Positions 1-9,761 are shown, counted from the stretch's first letter. The stretch is DNA of 64,000 bases from Pseudacidovorax sp. RU35E (GCF_900156165.1 NZ_FTMY01000020.1:1-64000), one strand, 5' to 3'. The notes: generated from the sequence alone by a model not told the origin. Made by a program: numbers and translations.

Positions 1-2102
1 TCGTGAGCAGCGACGGCCCGCTGGGCGGCGTGCTCGGCGCCACGGGCCTGGACGGCGTGGTGGGCGGCCTGCTGGCCGAGGACGGCGTGGTGGGCGGCCT
101 GCTGGCCGAGGACGGCGTGGTGGGCAACCTGCTCGGCAGCGTCGCGGGCGATAACGGCCTGGTGGGCGGCCTGCTCACCGAGAACGGTCTGGTGGGCGGC
201 CTGCTTGCCGAGGACGGCCTGGTCGGTGGCCTTGTGGCCGACGACGGCCTGTTGGGCGGCGTCGTGGGCAATGGCGGCATCGTGGACGGCCTGACCGACA
301 CGCTGCTGGGCGACCAGGGGCTGGTCGGCGGCCTGGTGGGTGGCACCCTGGGCGGCCCGCTCGATGCCGTGCTGGGCGACCAGGGCGTGCTGGGCGGCGT
401 GCTCGGCGACAACGGCCTGGTCGGTGGCCTGCTGACCGAGGACGGCCTGGTCGGTGGCCTGGTGGGCGAGAACGGCGTCGTCGGCGGTCTGCTGGGTGGT
501 GACCTCCTCGGCGGTGACCTGCTGGGTGGCGTGCTGGGCGAGGACGGCGTGCTCGGCGGCCTGACGGGCGGTGACCTGCTCGGTGGTGACCTGCTGGGTG
601 GCGTGCTGGGCGAGAACGGCGTGCTCGGCGGCCTGACGGGCGGCGATCTGCTGGGCGGTGACCTGCTCGGCGGTGTGCTCGGCGAAGACGGGCTGGTGGG
701 TGGCCTGCTCGGGGGCCTCACCGGCGGTGGCGAGGGCGGCACGGGCAGCCAGCTGCTGGACCCGGCTGCGGGCGTGGTCTCCGACACTGTCGCCAGCCTG
801 GACAGCCTGCCCCTGGTGGGCGACCTGGGTCTGACGGACACGCTCGCGCCGGTGACTGGCCTGGTGGACAGCACGACCAGCACCGTGAGCGGTGCGCTCT
901 CGCCGCTGCTGGGCGACAGCTTCACGGCCAACGACCCGAACACACTGGATCCGGTGGACGACGTGGTCGGCACGGCCACCGGCGCGGTGGACGGCCTGGT
1001 CTCGCCACTGACCGAAGGCCTGCTCGGCTCGATGCTCGTGCACGACGCGCTCTCAGGCGTGACGCAGCAGGTGGACTACCTGACCGACGGCGTGGCGCAC
1101 CTCGCCGACGGCGCGCTGGGTGGTGACCTGCTGGGCGGCCTTGCCGGCGGTGATCTGCTCGGTGGTGACCTCCTGGGTGGCGTGCTGGGCGAGGACGGCG
1201 TGCTGGGTGGCCTGACGGGCGGCGACGTCCTGGGTGGCATCAACGGTGGCGATCTGTTGGGCGGTGTGTTGGGCAACGACGGCCTGCTGGGTGGTCTGAC
1301 GGGTGGCGATCTGCTCGGTGGCCTCACCGGCGATACCGGTGTCGTGGGCGGCCTGCTCGACAGCGTGACCGGCGACAGCGGCCTGCTGGCTGGCCTCACC
1401 GACGGCGAGCTGCTGGGTGGCGACCTGCTCGGCAGCGTGCTGGGTGAGGACGGCCTACTGGGGAGCCTGACCGGCGGCGGCCTGCTCAATGGCCTCACCG
1501 GCGACACAGATGTCGTGGGCGGCCTGCTCGACACGGTGACTGGCGACAGCGGCCTGCTGGGCGGCCTGACCGGCGGCGAGCTGCTGGGCGGGGACCTGCT
1601 CGGCAGCGTGCTGGGAGAGGAAGGCATCCTGGGGAGCCTCACCGGTGGCACTCTGGCGGGCGGCGATGTCACTGGCGGGCTGCTCGGCAACGACGGCATC
1701 GTGGGCGGCCTTGTCGACACGGTCACCGGTGCGGATGGTGTGCTGAGCAACGTCACGGCCGGCGATCTTCTCGACAGCGTCCTGGGTGACAGCGGCCCGC
1801 TCAGCGGCGCCCTGGGTGGTGCTGCGGGTGCCAACGATCTGCTGGACAGCGTGCTCGGCGACAACGGCGCTCTGGCCGGCGTGCTGGACACGGTCACCGG
1901 TGACGGCGGCATTCTGGGGGGCAACGTTGGCGGTGCCACCGGAGGCTTCCTGTCTGGAGAGGGCGCTGTCGGCGGCCTGCTGGGCAGTCTGGTCGGCACC
2001 GTCTCGGGTGCGACGGAGCCGGTGTCCAGTGGTACGGGCACCGGCACGGCAAACAGCCCTGTCGGCGCAGTGTCTGGTCTGCTCCAGAACCTTCTGGGCT
2101 GA
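1..2102 (+). CDS. Gly/Leu/Val-rich repeat protein, 5'-truncated by the window
   Basis: The open frame runs in from the left edge. The first possible start (GTG at 3) lies inside the repeats, so the true start is probably upstream. About 700 residues are visible, dominated by Gly, Leu, Val and Asp. There are two repeat registers. One is an 11-residue unit like GGLLAEDGVVG near the start. The other is a roughly 24-residue unit built from GGDLLGGDLLGGVLGEDGVL plus GGLT, recurring around 500-720 and 1120-1700. A less repetitive stretch (about 740-1080) separates two repeat blocks. No Cys, no transmembrane helix and no C-terminal anchor or sorting motif can be seen; it ends in LQNLLG. The composition suggests an extended, beta-rich secreted or surface protein, but I do not recognise a defined family and assign no function. 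The Pro-rich antisense frame is a shadow. Confidence 0.75.
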   Translation, partial: VSSDGPLGGVLGATGLDGVVGGLLAEDGVVGGLLAEDGVVGNLLGSVAGDNGLVGGLLTENGLVGGLLAEDGLVGGLVADDGLLGGVVGNGGIVDGLTDTLLGDQGLVGGLVGGTLGGPLDAVLGDQGVLGGVLGDNGLVGGLLTEDGLVGGLVGENGVVGGLLGGDLLGGDLLGGVLGEDGVLGGLTGGDLLGGDLLGGVLGENGVLGGLTGGDLLGGDLLGGVLGEDGLVGGLLGGLTGGGEGGTGSQLLDPAAGVVSDTVASLDSLPLVGDLGLTDTLAPVTGLVDSTTSTVSGALSPLLGDSFTANDPNTLDPVDDVVGTATGAVDGLVSPLTEGLLGSMLVHDALSGVTQQVDYLTDGVAHLADGALGGDLLGGLAGGDLLGGDLLGGVLGEDGVLGGLTGGDVLGGINGGDLLGGVLGNDGLLGGLTGGDLLGGLTGDTGVVGGLLDSVTGDSGLLAGLTDGELLGGDLLGSVLGEDGLLGSLTGGGLLNGLTGDTDVVGGLLDTVTGDSGLLGGLTGGELLGGDLLGSVLGEEGILGSLTGGTLAGGDVTGGLLGNDGIVGGLVDTVTGADGVLSNVTAGDLLDSVLGDSGPLSGALGGAAGANDLLDSVLGDNGALAGVLDTVTGDGGILGGNVGGATGGFLSGEGAVGGLLGSLVGTVSGATEPVSSGTGTGTANSPVGAVSGLLQNLLG

Positions 2103-2320
2103 GGGTGATGAGCCGGTGACCGTGCGCCTGCGGCGACGCATCACCGGCGCCATCGGCCGCGGCTGGCGGGCCAAGATCGTTTCACCCGGGCAGAAGCCAC
2201 TCCAGGCGATGTCCCAGGTGGACGATGGCAGACGCAGGACGGGGCGACGTCGCGGCTCCGCCCGCGTCCTACCAATAAAAACTATCGACTATGCGGCAAT
2301 GATGGGAACTCACCCGGCTG

Positions 2321-2347
2321 TTAGCACTCCAAACTGGCGAGTGCTAA
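2321..2347. promoter_or_regulatory. CIRCE operator (HrcA-binding site) upstream of rpoH
   Basis: TTAGCACTC (2321-2329), nine bases, then GAGTGCTAA (2339-2347). This matches the classical CIRCE consensus at every position, including the 9-base spacer. It ends 25 bases before the rpoH start codon and 11 bases before its Shine-Dalgarno sequence, so it would lie in or next to the promoter or leader. CIRCE is the operator of the heat-shock repressor HrcA. The hrcA gene is not in this window. Confidence 0.93.
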
Positions 2348-2372
2348 CATCCTCAAGCAAGGAGTAACCCTG

Positions 2373-3308
<936 letters not shown>

Positions 3309-3327
3309 GCGTCACCCGCGTCGAAAG

Positions 3328-3355
3328 AAACCCGGCCGCGGCCGGGTTTTTCTTT
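3328..3355 (+). terminator. Rho-independent terminator after rpoH
   Basis: AAACCCGGCC, a 2-base loop, and GGCCGGGTTT form a perfect hairpin (arms 3328-3337 and 3340-3349) continuing into a T-rich run to 3355. It begins 20 bases after the rpoH stop. Because the A-tract and T-tract are symmetric it could also stop transcription on the other strand, where the cytochrome oxidase operon ends at 3385. Confidence 0.9.
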
Positions 3356-3384
3356 GGGAGACTGCCGCCAGCGGGCCGCCCCGC

Positions 3385-4029
3385 TCAGTTCGACGACAGC
3401 AGCGTCTTGAGGTCGGAGGCCATCGCGTCGGTGCCCAGGCCATAACGGGCATACAGGCGCAGCCGTCCTTGCGGGTCGTAGACGAAGCTCGCGGCCGAAT
3501 GGTCCATCGAATAGCTGGTGGGCGTCTTGCCCTCCACCTTCTTGTAGTAGACCTTGAAATCCTTGGCGAGTGCGGGCAGCTGGTCAGGCTTAGGGATCAG
3601 CGCCAGGAAGCTGGGATCGAAGGCGGTCATGTAGGCCTTCATCACCTCGGCCGTGTCGCGCTCCGGGTCCACGGTGACGAACAGCACCTGCACGCGTTGG
3701 CCGTCCGCCCCGAGCTTCTCGCGCACCTGGAGCATCTCGCTCATGGTAGTAGGGCAGACATCGGGACACTGCGCGTAGCCGAAGAAGAGCACCACTGCCT
3801 TGCCCTTGAAGTCCGCCAGGGTGCGCTCGCGGCCGTTCATGTCGGTCAGGCGGAAATCCTTGGCGTAGTCGGCACCGGTGATGTCCACGGCCTGGAAGCT
3901 GGGCTTGGGCTCGGTGCAGGCACCCAGCGCCACGGCGGCGCAGCCGGCGCCGAGCAGTTGCAGCGCGCGGCGCCGACCCGCCAAACTATGCGCGGGCGTC
4001 GAAGTAGGCGAAGACGGTCGATCGGTCAT
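3385..4029 (-). CDS. SCO1/SenC family copper chaperone lipoprotein
   Basis: A 214-residue protein that, by family knowledge, delivers copper to the CuA site of cytochrome c oxidase or keeps its cysteines reduced. It has a twin-Arg-containing N-terminus and a lipobox (LGAC, with the modified Cys in GACTEP), so it is predicted to be a periplasm-facing lipoprotein. The thioredoxin fold carries the copper-binding CPDVC motif and the distal ligand His in [12 protein letters not shown], so both metal-binding elements are intact. The ATG at 4029 overlaps the ctaB stop by four bases (ATGA), pointing to translational coupling. It is the last gene of the cox operon and faces rpoH convergently. The upstream extension of this frame overlaps ctaB and is a shadow. 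Confidence 0.95.
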   Translation of the reverse strand: MTDRPSSPTSTPAHSLAGRRRALQLLGAGCAAVALGACTEPKPSFQAVDITGADYAKDFRLTDMNGRERTLADFKGKAVVLFFGYAQCPDVCPTTMSEMLQVREKLGADGQRVQVLFVTVDPERDTAEVMKAYMTAFDPSFLALIPKPDQLPALAKDFKVYYKKVEGKTPTSYSMDHSAASFVYDPQGRLRLYARYGLGTDAMASDLKTLLSSN

Positions 4030-4931
4030 AGGACGTAGTGGTCCACCAGCAGTGCCGCGAACAGCACACTCAGATGGATGAGCGAGAAGCGGAAGGTCTT
4101 GCGCGCCAGCTGGTCGGAATAGCGGCGCCACAAGGCGTAGGCATAGCCGCAGAAACCCACGCTGACGGCAATGGCGGCCAGCAGGTAGAGCCAGCCGCTC
4201 ATGCGGTAGACGAAGGGCATCAGGCAGGCCGCGAACAGGATCAGGGTGTACAGCAGGATCTGCAGCCGCGTGTACTCGTTGCCATGCGTGACGGGCAACA
4301 TGGGCAGGCCGGCTCGGCGGTAGTCCTCCACCCGGTAGAGTGCCAACGCCCAGAAGTGCGGCGGCGTCCACAGGAAGATGATGAGGAAGAGGATCAACGC
4401 CTCGGGGTCCACGCTGCCCGTCATGGCGGCCCAGCCCAACACCGGAGGCATCGCACCGGAGGCACCGCCGATCACGATGTTCTGCGGCGTGAGCGGCTTG
4501 AGCACCACGGTGTAGATCACGGCATAGCCGACGAAGGTGGCGAAGGTGAGCCACATGGTGAGCGGGTTGACCGCGAACCACAGGATCGCCGAGCCAAGCG
4601 CACACAGCCCGCCCGAGAACAACAGCGTCTGCCGGTCGGAGAGCTCGCCACGCGCCGTTGGCCGCCAGGCCGTGCGCTTCATGCGCGCATCGATGCCCTT
4701 CTCGACCAGGCAATTGAAGGCTGCAGCCGCACCCGCAACCAGCCAGATGCCGATGCAGGCCTCCGCCATGCGCAGCAGCTCGGCCAGCGTCGGTACCTCG
4801 GGCACTGCCAGCACCATGCCGATCAAAGCGCAGAAGACGATCAGCTGCACCACACGCGGCTTGGTGAGCGCATAGAACTGCCGCCACACGCTGGTGATGG
4901 GCAGCTGGGCGGGACGGGCCGGCGCGCTCAC
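4026..4931 (-). CDS. ctaB: Protoheme IX farnesyltransferase (heme O synthase)
   Basis: A 301-residue polytopic UbiA-family prenyltransferase that adds a farnesyl group to heme b to give heme o, the precursor of heme a for the oxidase encoded in the same operon. The signature [19 protein letters not shown] contains the Asp-rich prenyl-diphosphate binding motif. A second conserved loop segment reads [21 protein letters not shown]. About eight to nine membrane helices are evident. A GTG start at 4931 is chosen because AGGAGG sits at 4939-4944, seven bases upstream, and because it overlaps the ctaA stop as GTGA. The much longer frame upstream duplicates ctaA territory and is rejected. Length matches the family. 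Confidence 0.96.
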   Translation of the reverse strand: MSAPARPAQLPITSVWRQFYALTKPRVVQLIVFCALIGMVLAVPEVPTLAELLRMAEACIGIWLVAGAAAAFNCLVEKGIDARMKRTAWRPTARGELSDRQTLLFSGGLCALGSAILWFAVNPLTMWLTFATFVGYAVIYTVVLKPLTPQNIVIGGASGAMPPVLGWAAMTGSVDPEALILFLIIFLWTPPHFWALALYRVEDYRRAGLPMLPVTHGNEYTRLQILLYTLILFAACLMPFVYRMSGWLYLLAAIAVSVGFCGYAYALWRRYSDQLARKTFRFSLIHLSVLFAALLVDHYVL

Positions 4932-6130
4932 GACCTCGCCTCCTGTGGACCGAAGGCAGGTCGCCGCACTGGCGCCTGCGGCAAGCCGCCCAGCTGCAAG
5001 CGGCTTTCGCACAGCGCCCAGGTCATTGCCGTGGCCAACGCCGCAGCACCGCCGGTGTGGAGCACCGCCGCGGCCAGCGGCCAGCCCAGCAGCACATTGC
5101 CAAGACCCGTGGCCAACTGCAGCAGGGCCAGGCCGCCCAGCCAACGGGCCTGGGTGCGCAGGGCGGGAACAGGGTGAAGCTTGAAAAAGAGCACGATGAG
5201 AACGGCAAAGACCGCATAGGCCATCAGGCGGTGTGTGTAGTGGATGGCCGTGAGCGAGGCGAACTCGATGGGCACGCCGGCCGGGTCGACGCCGAGGTGG
5301 CGCCAGGGCTGGAAGCCCTGGGCGAAATTCATGGTGGGCCACCAGCTGCCTTGGCACTTGGGGAATTCGGTGCAGGCAAGTACCGCATAGTTGGTGCTGA
5401 CCCAGCCACCGAGCGCAATCTGCGCGACCAGCAGGCCCATGCCCAGCCACAGCCACCGACGAAGAGAGGCAGGCACAGCGGTGGGTCGCCGGGCAGCGGC
5501 CGCCTGCTGATAGCGCACGGCCTGGATGCACAGCAGCATCAGCAGCACGATGGCGCCCATCAGGTGCAGCGTGACGATGGCCGGGAAAAGCTTCCAAGTG
5601 ACGGTGAACGCACCGAAGGCGCCCTGCAGGCATACCCACACCAGCGTGGCCGCAGGCCACAGAGGATTGAGGACCTGAGGCTCACCGTCTGGTTGCAACC
5701 GTTGCCGGCGCCGTGCCCACCAAGTTGAGAGGGCCAGGGTGACGATCAGCGCTCCGACGCCCGTGGCCAGATAACGGTGGACCATCTCGATCCAGGCCTT
5801 GGCATGCGTGACAGGACCGGTCGGCTGCGCCGACTGCGCCATCGCGATCTCATGGCGCGCGCCCACGGGGCTGGCATTGCCATAGCAGCCCGGCCAGTCG
5901 GGGCAGCCCAAGCCGGAATCGGTCAGGCGCGTGAAGGCACCGAACAACGTGAGGTCGAAGGTGAGGAAGAGCGTCAACACCGTGAGCGCATGGAGGCGGC
6001 GCGCCGCCCCCGCACCGGCGTTGCGCCGCCACACCCACAGCACGGGGCCAAGCGCGAGCAGCGCGCCGCCGAGCAACAGCAGCGCCACGGGCTCGAAGTC
6101 GTAGAGGGCCTGGGTCTGCACGTCGATCAC
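4928..6130 (-). CDS. ctaA: Heme A synthase (COX15/CtaA family)
   Basis: A 400-residue membrane protein that oxidises the C8 methyl of heme o to the formyl group of heme a. The first helix is at residues 13-35. The conserved extracytoplasmic segment [18 protein letters not shown] is present, followed by the conserved histidines in [28 protein letters not shown] and [10 protein letters not shown], the heme ligands of this eight-helix family. A GTG start at 6130 overlaps the upstream gene's TGA (GTGA), the same coupling as at other junctions here. An in-frame GTG at 6121 is a less likely alternative. It lies directly upstream of ctaB in the cox operon. Confidence 0.94.
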   Translation of the reverse strand: MIDVQTQALYDFEPVALLLLGGALLALGPVLWVWRRNAGAGAARRLHALTVLTLFLTFDLTLFGAFTRLTDSGLGCPDWPGCYGNASPVGARHEIAMAQSAQPTGPVTHAKAWIEMVHRYLATGVGALIVTLALSTWWARRRQRLQPDGEPQVLNPLWPAATLVWVCLQGAFGAFTVTWKLFPAIVTLHLMGAIVLLMLLCIQAVRYQQAAAARRPTAVPASLRRWLWLGMGLLVAQIALGGWVSTNYAVLACTEFPKCQGSWWPTMNFAQGFQPWRHLGVDPAGVPIEFASLTAIHYTHRLMAYAVFAVLIVLFFKLHPVPALRTQARWLGGLALLQLATGLGNVLLGWPLAAAVLHTGGAAALATAMTWALCESRLQLGGLPQAPVRRPAFGPQEARS

Positions 6131-6771
6131 CGCCCCGGCTGGTCCCACGAACTCGACGCGCGCAGCAGGCGGTCGAGGTCGCGCTTGGCCTTGGCCGCGC
6201 TCTTGAGGTCCATGCGGGCCGGGAAGCGCATCATCCAATTGCCCATCGGGTCGACGACGTACAGGTGCTCGCCGATGGCGGCGCCCGACGCCGGCGTCAG
6301 CCACTGGGCGAGCGCGTCGGAGGACACACGCAGCACGGTCGCGCCTTCGAGCGCGGCCTGCAGCCGGTTCGGTATGGGCGCGTCATCGGACACCAGCCAG
6401 ACGCGGTCGACGCGATCCTTCTCGCGCCCCAGCGTCTCGCGCAGTTGCCGCTGAAGATAGAGCTGCTGCTCGCATAGCTTGTCGCAGGCGCCACCGCCCA
6501 CCGCCACGATCAGCCACTGGCCTTTCAGCCCGGCCAATGGCTGGATCGCGCCATCGGGCGTACGGGCCTGTACGGCCGGCACCGGCCGCTGCGGATCGAT
6601 CAGCTCCCCGAACACGCTGCGGCTCTGTGGCCGGATCACGTAATAGGTGAAGTACGAGGCGATCACGGGGGCCGCACAGCACAGCAGCACCAGCGCCATC
6701 TGCCAGCGGCCCCGCTTGCGCTGACGACCGGCATTGGCGTCCCCGCCCAGCGCCTCGTCAGGCGAAGGCAT
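6127..6771 (-). CDS. Membrane-anchored SCO/thioredoxin-like protein with a CxxxC motif
   Basis: A 214-residue protein with one N-terminal membrane helix (about residues 25-45, MALVLLCCAAPVIASYFTYYV) and a periplasmic domain resembling SCO proteins. It has a redox CxxxC (GGACDKLCEQQ) in the position of the SCO copper motif and a later VVDPMGNWMMRF resembling the SCO segment VYDPQGRL. The SCO distal histidine is not at the expected spacing: the nearest His, in GEHLYVVDP, is displaced by three residues. A thiol-redox role in oxidase assembly is therefore more likely than copper delivery; this is inference. It sits between SURF1 and ctaA and overlaps ctaA by four bases. The ATG at 6771 has no obvious Shine-Dalgarno sequence. 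Confidence 0.8.
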   Translation of the reverse strand: MPSPDEALGGDANAGRQRKRGRWQMALVLLCCAAPVIASYFTYYVIRPQSRSVFGELIDPQRPVPAVQARTPDGAIQPLAGLKGQWLIVAVGGGACDKLCEQQLYLQRQLRETLGREKDRVDRVWLVSDDAPIPNRLQAALEGATVLRVSSDALAQWLTPASGAAIGEHLYVVDPMGNWMMRFPARMDLKSAAKAKRDLDRLLRASSSWDQPGR

Positions 6772-6799
6772 CGAATGGACGGTCAGGCCCAGGGGTTCG

Positions 6800-7618
6800 T
6801 CAGCGAGAGCGGCGACGGCGGGGCGCGATGAGTTGGAACCAGACATAGAGGATGACCACCAGGGCGGCAAGCCCGAACCACTGGAAGGCGTAGCCGTAGT
6901 GCTTTTCGATGCCCAGCGCCGGCGCCGGCCACTCGCGCAGCAGACCTTCGGAAGCGGGGCCGACCTGCTGCAGCGAAAAGTCGGTGCGCAGCGGCAGCCC
7001 GGTCTCGTTGCGGAAAGTCTCCAGGTCGAGATTCTGCCGGATGCGGGCATGGGCGACGTCTGCAGGCTTTTCCAGCAGAGGCGCCGCGGCAGAGGCGGGC
7101 TGGGCCGGCGGATCTGCACCCAGTTGCAGCAGCCTGGCGGGCGGCAATTCGATGCGGGCCTCGATGTCCACCAGTCCTGCGGGCGTCTCGACCGGTGGCA
7201 GTTGGGTGCGGTCCGCAAAATTGCGGGGCACCCAGCCGCGCTGGACCATCAGCGTCTGGGCCGTGCCCTCCAGCGCAAACGGGGTGAGTACATAAAAGCC
7301 GGGCTGGCCATGCATCTGCCGGTTGTCCAGGAAGATCGTCTGCGTGGGCAACCACAGGCCCCGCAGCCGTACCTTGCGGTGGAGTTCGGTGACCGCCTGT
7401 TCCACACCCAGGAAGTCCGACATCTCCAGGGCAGGATAGCCCTGCTGCGCCTCGACGCTGGCCTGCAGCGCCTCCTTCTGCGCCGCACGCGAAAGCTGCC
7501 AGCGCCCCAGCGCGACGGCCGTGGCCGCCACCACGAGGGCAGCAAGGGTGATGATCCAGAAACGCACCGCAGGGTGGGCACGCGACGGGGAAGAGGAAAC
7601 CCGCATCCGGTCACGCAT
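6800..7618 (-). CDS. SURF1 family cytochrome oxidase assembly protein
   Basis: A 272-residue protein with the SURF1 architecture: an N-terminal transmembrane helix (about residues 20-42), a periplasmic domain, and a C-terminal helix (about 245-263). Family hallmarks include LGRWQLSRAAQK just after the first helix, GFYVLTPFAL, VQRGWVPRN and, before the last helix, HYGYAFQWFGLAALVVILYVWF. Members help heme a insertion into subunit I. Its 5' end is divergent from a small membrane gene starting 38 bases away. Genes on either side (SCO-like protein, ctaA, ctaB) share its orientation, so it heads the assembly-factor half of the operon. Confidence 0.95.
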   Translation of the reverse strand: MRDRMRVSSSPSRAHPAVRFWIITLAALVVAATAVALGRWQLSRAAQKEALQASVEAQQGYPALEMSDFLGVEQAVTELHRKVRLRGLWLPTQTIFLDNRQMHGQPGFYVLTPFALEGTAQTLMVQRGWVPRNFADRTQLPPVETPAGLVDIEARIELPPARLLQLGADPPAQPASAAAPLLEKPADVAHARIRQNLDLETFRNETGLPLRTDFSLQQVGPASEGLLREWPAPALGIEKHYGYAFQWFGLAALVVILYVWFQLIAPRRRRSR

Positions 7619-7656
7619 GGCGGTGGACTCGGCCGTGGCCGCTCATAATCGAACTC

Positions 7657-7878
7657 ATGAAATATCTCGTGGCCCTGGGCTTCGTGGGCATCCTGGGCAG
7701 CCTGGCATGGGCGCTGTTCCACATGCTCACCGGTGGACGCGATGGCAAGTCCAGGTCGGGGGGCATGGCTCGCGCGCTGACCGTTCGGATCGGGTTGTCT
7801 GTGATTTTGTTCCTCTGCCTGCTGCTCGCCTGGAAGCTCGGCTACATCCAGCCGACCGGCTTGCCCGCAGGGCGCTGA
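7657..7878 (+). CDS. Twin transmembrane protein, DUF2909 type
   Basis: A 73-residue protein with two predicted membrane helices (about residues 4-24 and 44-64) joined by a short polar loop (GGRDGKSRSGG). It is the only plus-strand gene within the cox region. It is divergent from SURF1 and followed 20 bases later by a bidirectional terminator. Small proteins of this kind commonly sit between coxC and SURF1 in related bacteria and are assumed to be linked to oxidase biogenesis. No biochemical function is assigned. Confidence 0.85.
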   Translation: MKYLVALGFVGILGSLAWALFHMLTGGRDGKSRSGGMARALTVRIGLSVILFLCLLLAWKLGYIQPTGLPAGR

Positions 7879-7897
7879 GCCCCCAGTAGACGACAAC

Positions 7898-7925
7898 AAA
7901 AAAGCGCCTTGCGGCGCTTTTGTGC
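7898..7925. terminator. Bidirectional Rho-independent terminator
   Basis: AAAAGCGCC (7900-7908), a TTGC loop, and GGCGCTTTT (7913-7921) form a perfect hairpin flanked by an A-run on the left and T-rich sequence on the right. It lies between the convergent ends of the DUF2909 gene (stop at 7878) and coxC (stop at 7972), so it can serve both. On the minus strand it would separate the coxB-coxC half from the SURF1-SCO half of the gene series. Confidence 0.9.
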
Positions 7926-7971
7926 TTTCTGGGCCTCGATCATAGCGAGGCCCCTCCGCTGGGCTTGTCGG

Positions 7972-8853
7972 TCAAAGCCAATAGACGAGCACGTACAGGC
8001 CGAGCCACACCACGTCTACGAAGTGCCAGTACCACGCTGCGCCCTCGAAGCCGAAATGGCGCTCCGGCGTGAAGTGGCCCTTCATGAGGCGGAGTGTGAT
8101 GAACAGCAGCATCAGCATGCCAACGAACACATGCAGACCGTGGAAGCCGGTCAGCATGAAGAAGGTGGAGCCATAGGCACCGGAACTGAGCTTGAGATTG
8201 AGCTCGGTATAGAGGTGGTAGTACTCATAGCCCTGCACACCCAGGAAGATCACGCCGAGCAGCACAGTGATCCACATGAAGCGGATGGTCTGGGCACGAT
8301 GGCCGGCACGCAGTGCATGGTGGGCGATCGTCAGCGTCACGCCCGAGGACAGCAGCAGCGCCGTGTTGATGGTCGGCAGCCAGAAGGGACCCACGGTCTG
8401 GAAGGGCTCGACGATGCCGGCCGGCGAGCCGGTGGCGCCGGCCTGCACGCTGGGCCACACGGCCCGGAAGTCGGGCCACAGCAGTGCGTTGTCCAGGCTG
8501 CCCAGGGCGGGCAGCGAATGGGTGCGCGTCCACCACAGCGCTGTGAAGAAAGCGCCGAAGAACATCACCTCAGAGAAGATGAACCAGCTCATGCTCCAGC
8601 GGTAGGAAAGGTCGATCCGCGCGCTGTACTTGCCGGCCTCGCTCTCACCCACCGCTTCGCGGAACCACTGGAACAGCACCACCCACCACCAGATCAGGCC
8701 AAAGGCGAGCGAGTACGCGCCCCAGGCATGGTCGTTGATCCACTGCCCGGCCCCGAGGATGACGAAGAACAGGCCGATGGCGGCCATCAGCGGGTGGCGC
8801 GATGGGCCCGGCACGAAGTAGTAAGGCGCAGTGCCGTGGGTGGTCGAACTCAT
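7972..8853 (-). CDS. coxC: Cytochrome c oxidase subunit III
   Basis: A 293-residue, seven-helix subunit III of the aa3-type heme-copper oxidase. Recognisable features are the N-terminal YYFVPGPSRHPL, the conserved EVMFFGAFFTALWW segment bearing the Glu of helix III, and the C-terminal GFHGLHVFVGMLMLLFI and AWYWHFVDVVWLGLYVLVYW. The GFHGLHV and WYWHFVDVVW motifs are strongly conserved in the family. It follows the DUF2970 gene with a 55-base gap and ends ahead of the terminator at 7898-7925. Confidence 0.97.
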   Translation of the reverse strand: MSSTTHGTAPYYFVPGPSRHPLMAAIGLFFVILGAGQWINDHAWGAYSLAFGLIWWWVVLFQWFREAVGESEAGKYSARIDLSYRWSMSWFIFSEVMFFGAFFTALWWTRTHSLPALGSLDNALLWPDFRAVWPSVQAGATGSPAGIVEPFQTVGPFWLPTINTALLLSSGVTLTIAHHALRAGHRAQTIRFMWITVLLGVIFLGVQGYEYYHLYTELNLKLSSGAYGSTFFMLTGFHGLHVFVGMLMLLFITLRLMKGHFTPERHFGFEGAAWYWHFVDVVWLGLYVLVYWL

Positions 8854-8908
8854 GTTGCTCCTCGGGCTTGATCTTTGTCTTGTGGTTGGCAGGCGAACGG
8901 GTATGGGC

Positions 8909-9133
8909 TCAGGTCGAAACAGCGAACTTCACCAGTGCGAGCAGCACGGCAATGAGCACCAGCACGGCGACGAAGCCCACGGCAACGATATGCAGTGGGG
9001 ACAGACGCGAGATGTCTTCCTGGTATTCGCTGTGTTTGCGGACGCCGAAGAAGCCCCAGGCGACGGCCTTGACGGTCCGCCACAGCGAGGGCTTGTGGGG
9101 CCGCGGTACGGTGTTGTCCTGTGGTCGCGTCAC
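8909..9133 (-). CDS. DUF2970 small membrane protein of the cox operon
   Basis: A 74-residue protein with a polar N-terminus, the characteristic TVKAVAWGFFGVRKHSEYQED segment and a single C-terminal membrane helix (about residues 45-70). The GTG start at 9133 overlaps the ctaG stop as GTGA, so it is probably translationally coupled. This family regularly lies between ctaG and coxC in Burkholderiales. Its role in oxidase assembly is inferred only from context. Longer upstream readings of this frame overlap ctaG and are not used. Confidence 0.88.
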   Translation of the reverse strand: MTRPQDNTVPRPHKPSLWRTVKAVAWGFFGVRKHSEYQEDISRLSPLHIVAVGFVAVLVLIAVLLALVKFAVST

Positions 9134-9753
9134 GAGCGCGGCTCCCCACCCCCGGCTGCCGCCGTGGGCGCTGGCGGCGTGCGGCCGCCGACCTCGAAGA
9201 AGGTGTACGACAGGGTGATTGTCTTCACATCCTTGGAGATGCGGGGGTCGATCACGAAGGCGACGGGCCACTGTTTCTTCTCGCCCGCGTCGAGCGTGTA
9301 TTGGTTGAAACAGAAGCACTCCAGCTTGTTGAAGTAGGGTGCAGCCTGCTGCGGCGCATAGCTGGGCACGGCCTGCGCGGCCATGCGACGGTTCTGCACA
9401 TTCTGGAATTCGTACATCACCGTGTGCAGTTCGCCCGGATGCACCTGCATCGAGCGCTGCGCGGGGGCGAAGTCCCAGAGACCATGGGCATTGGCGTCGA
9501 ACTCGACCGTGATGGTGCGCGAGGTGTCGACCTGCGTATTGCCGGGCAACCTCGCCGCTGCGCCACCCTTCGCACCACCGGGAACCTCCAGCTCGGAGCG
9601 CGCCAGCACATTGATGCCCGTCACCTCGCAGATGGCGCGGTACAGAGGCACGAGCGCATAACCGAAGGCGAACATGCCCGCCACCACGACCGTGAGCTTG
9701 CCCACCATCTGGACGTTCTCGCGCCGAAGGCGCCGGGCGAACTGCAGTGCCAT
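9130..9753 (-). CDS. ctaG: Cytochrome c oxidase assembly protein CtaG/Cox11
   Basis: A 207-residue protein with one N-terminal helix (about residues 20-42) and a periplasmic immunoglobulin-like copper-binding domain. The Cox11 signature CFCFNQYTLDAGE with its copper-ligand cysteines is intact, and the Cys in the helix-proximal segment YRAICEVTGIN is also present. Family members insert copper into the CuB centre of subunit I. It follows the 36-residue small protein with an 8-base gap and is coupled to the DUF2970 gene at its end. Confidence 0.97.
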   Translation of the reverse strand: MALQFARRLRRENVQMVGKLTVVVAGMFAFGYALVPLYRAICEVTGINVLARSELEVPGGAKGGAAARLPGNTQVDTSRTITVEFDANAHGLWDFAPAQRSMQVHPGELHTVMYEFQNVQNRRMAAQAVPSYAPQQAAPYFNKLECFCFNQYTLDAGEKKQWPVAFVIDPRISKDVKTITLSYTFFEVGGRTPPAPTAAAGGGEPRS

Positions 9754-9761
9754 GAGCGTCC

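Noticed and set aside
500-1700. Periodic repeats considered as a CRISPR array
   Set aside because: The repeats are in-frame codons of one protein, with no unique spacers of constant length and no cas genes nearby.
1076-2047. Long Pro-rich frame on the minus strand opposite the repeat protein
   Set aside because: It is the mirror of a Gly-rich repeat coding sequence (GGN codons give CCN on the other strand), has no Shine-Dalgarno sequence and no conserved motif.
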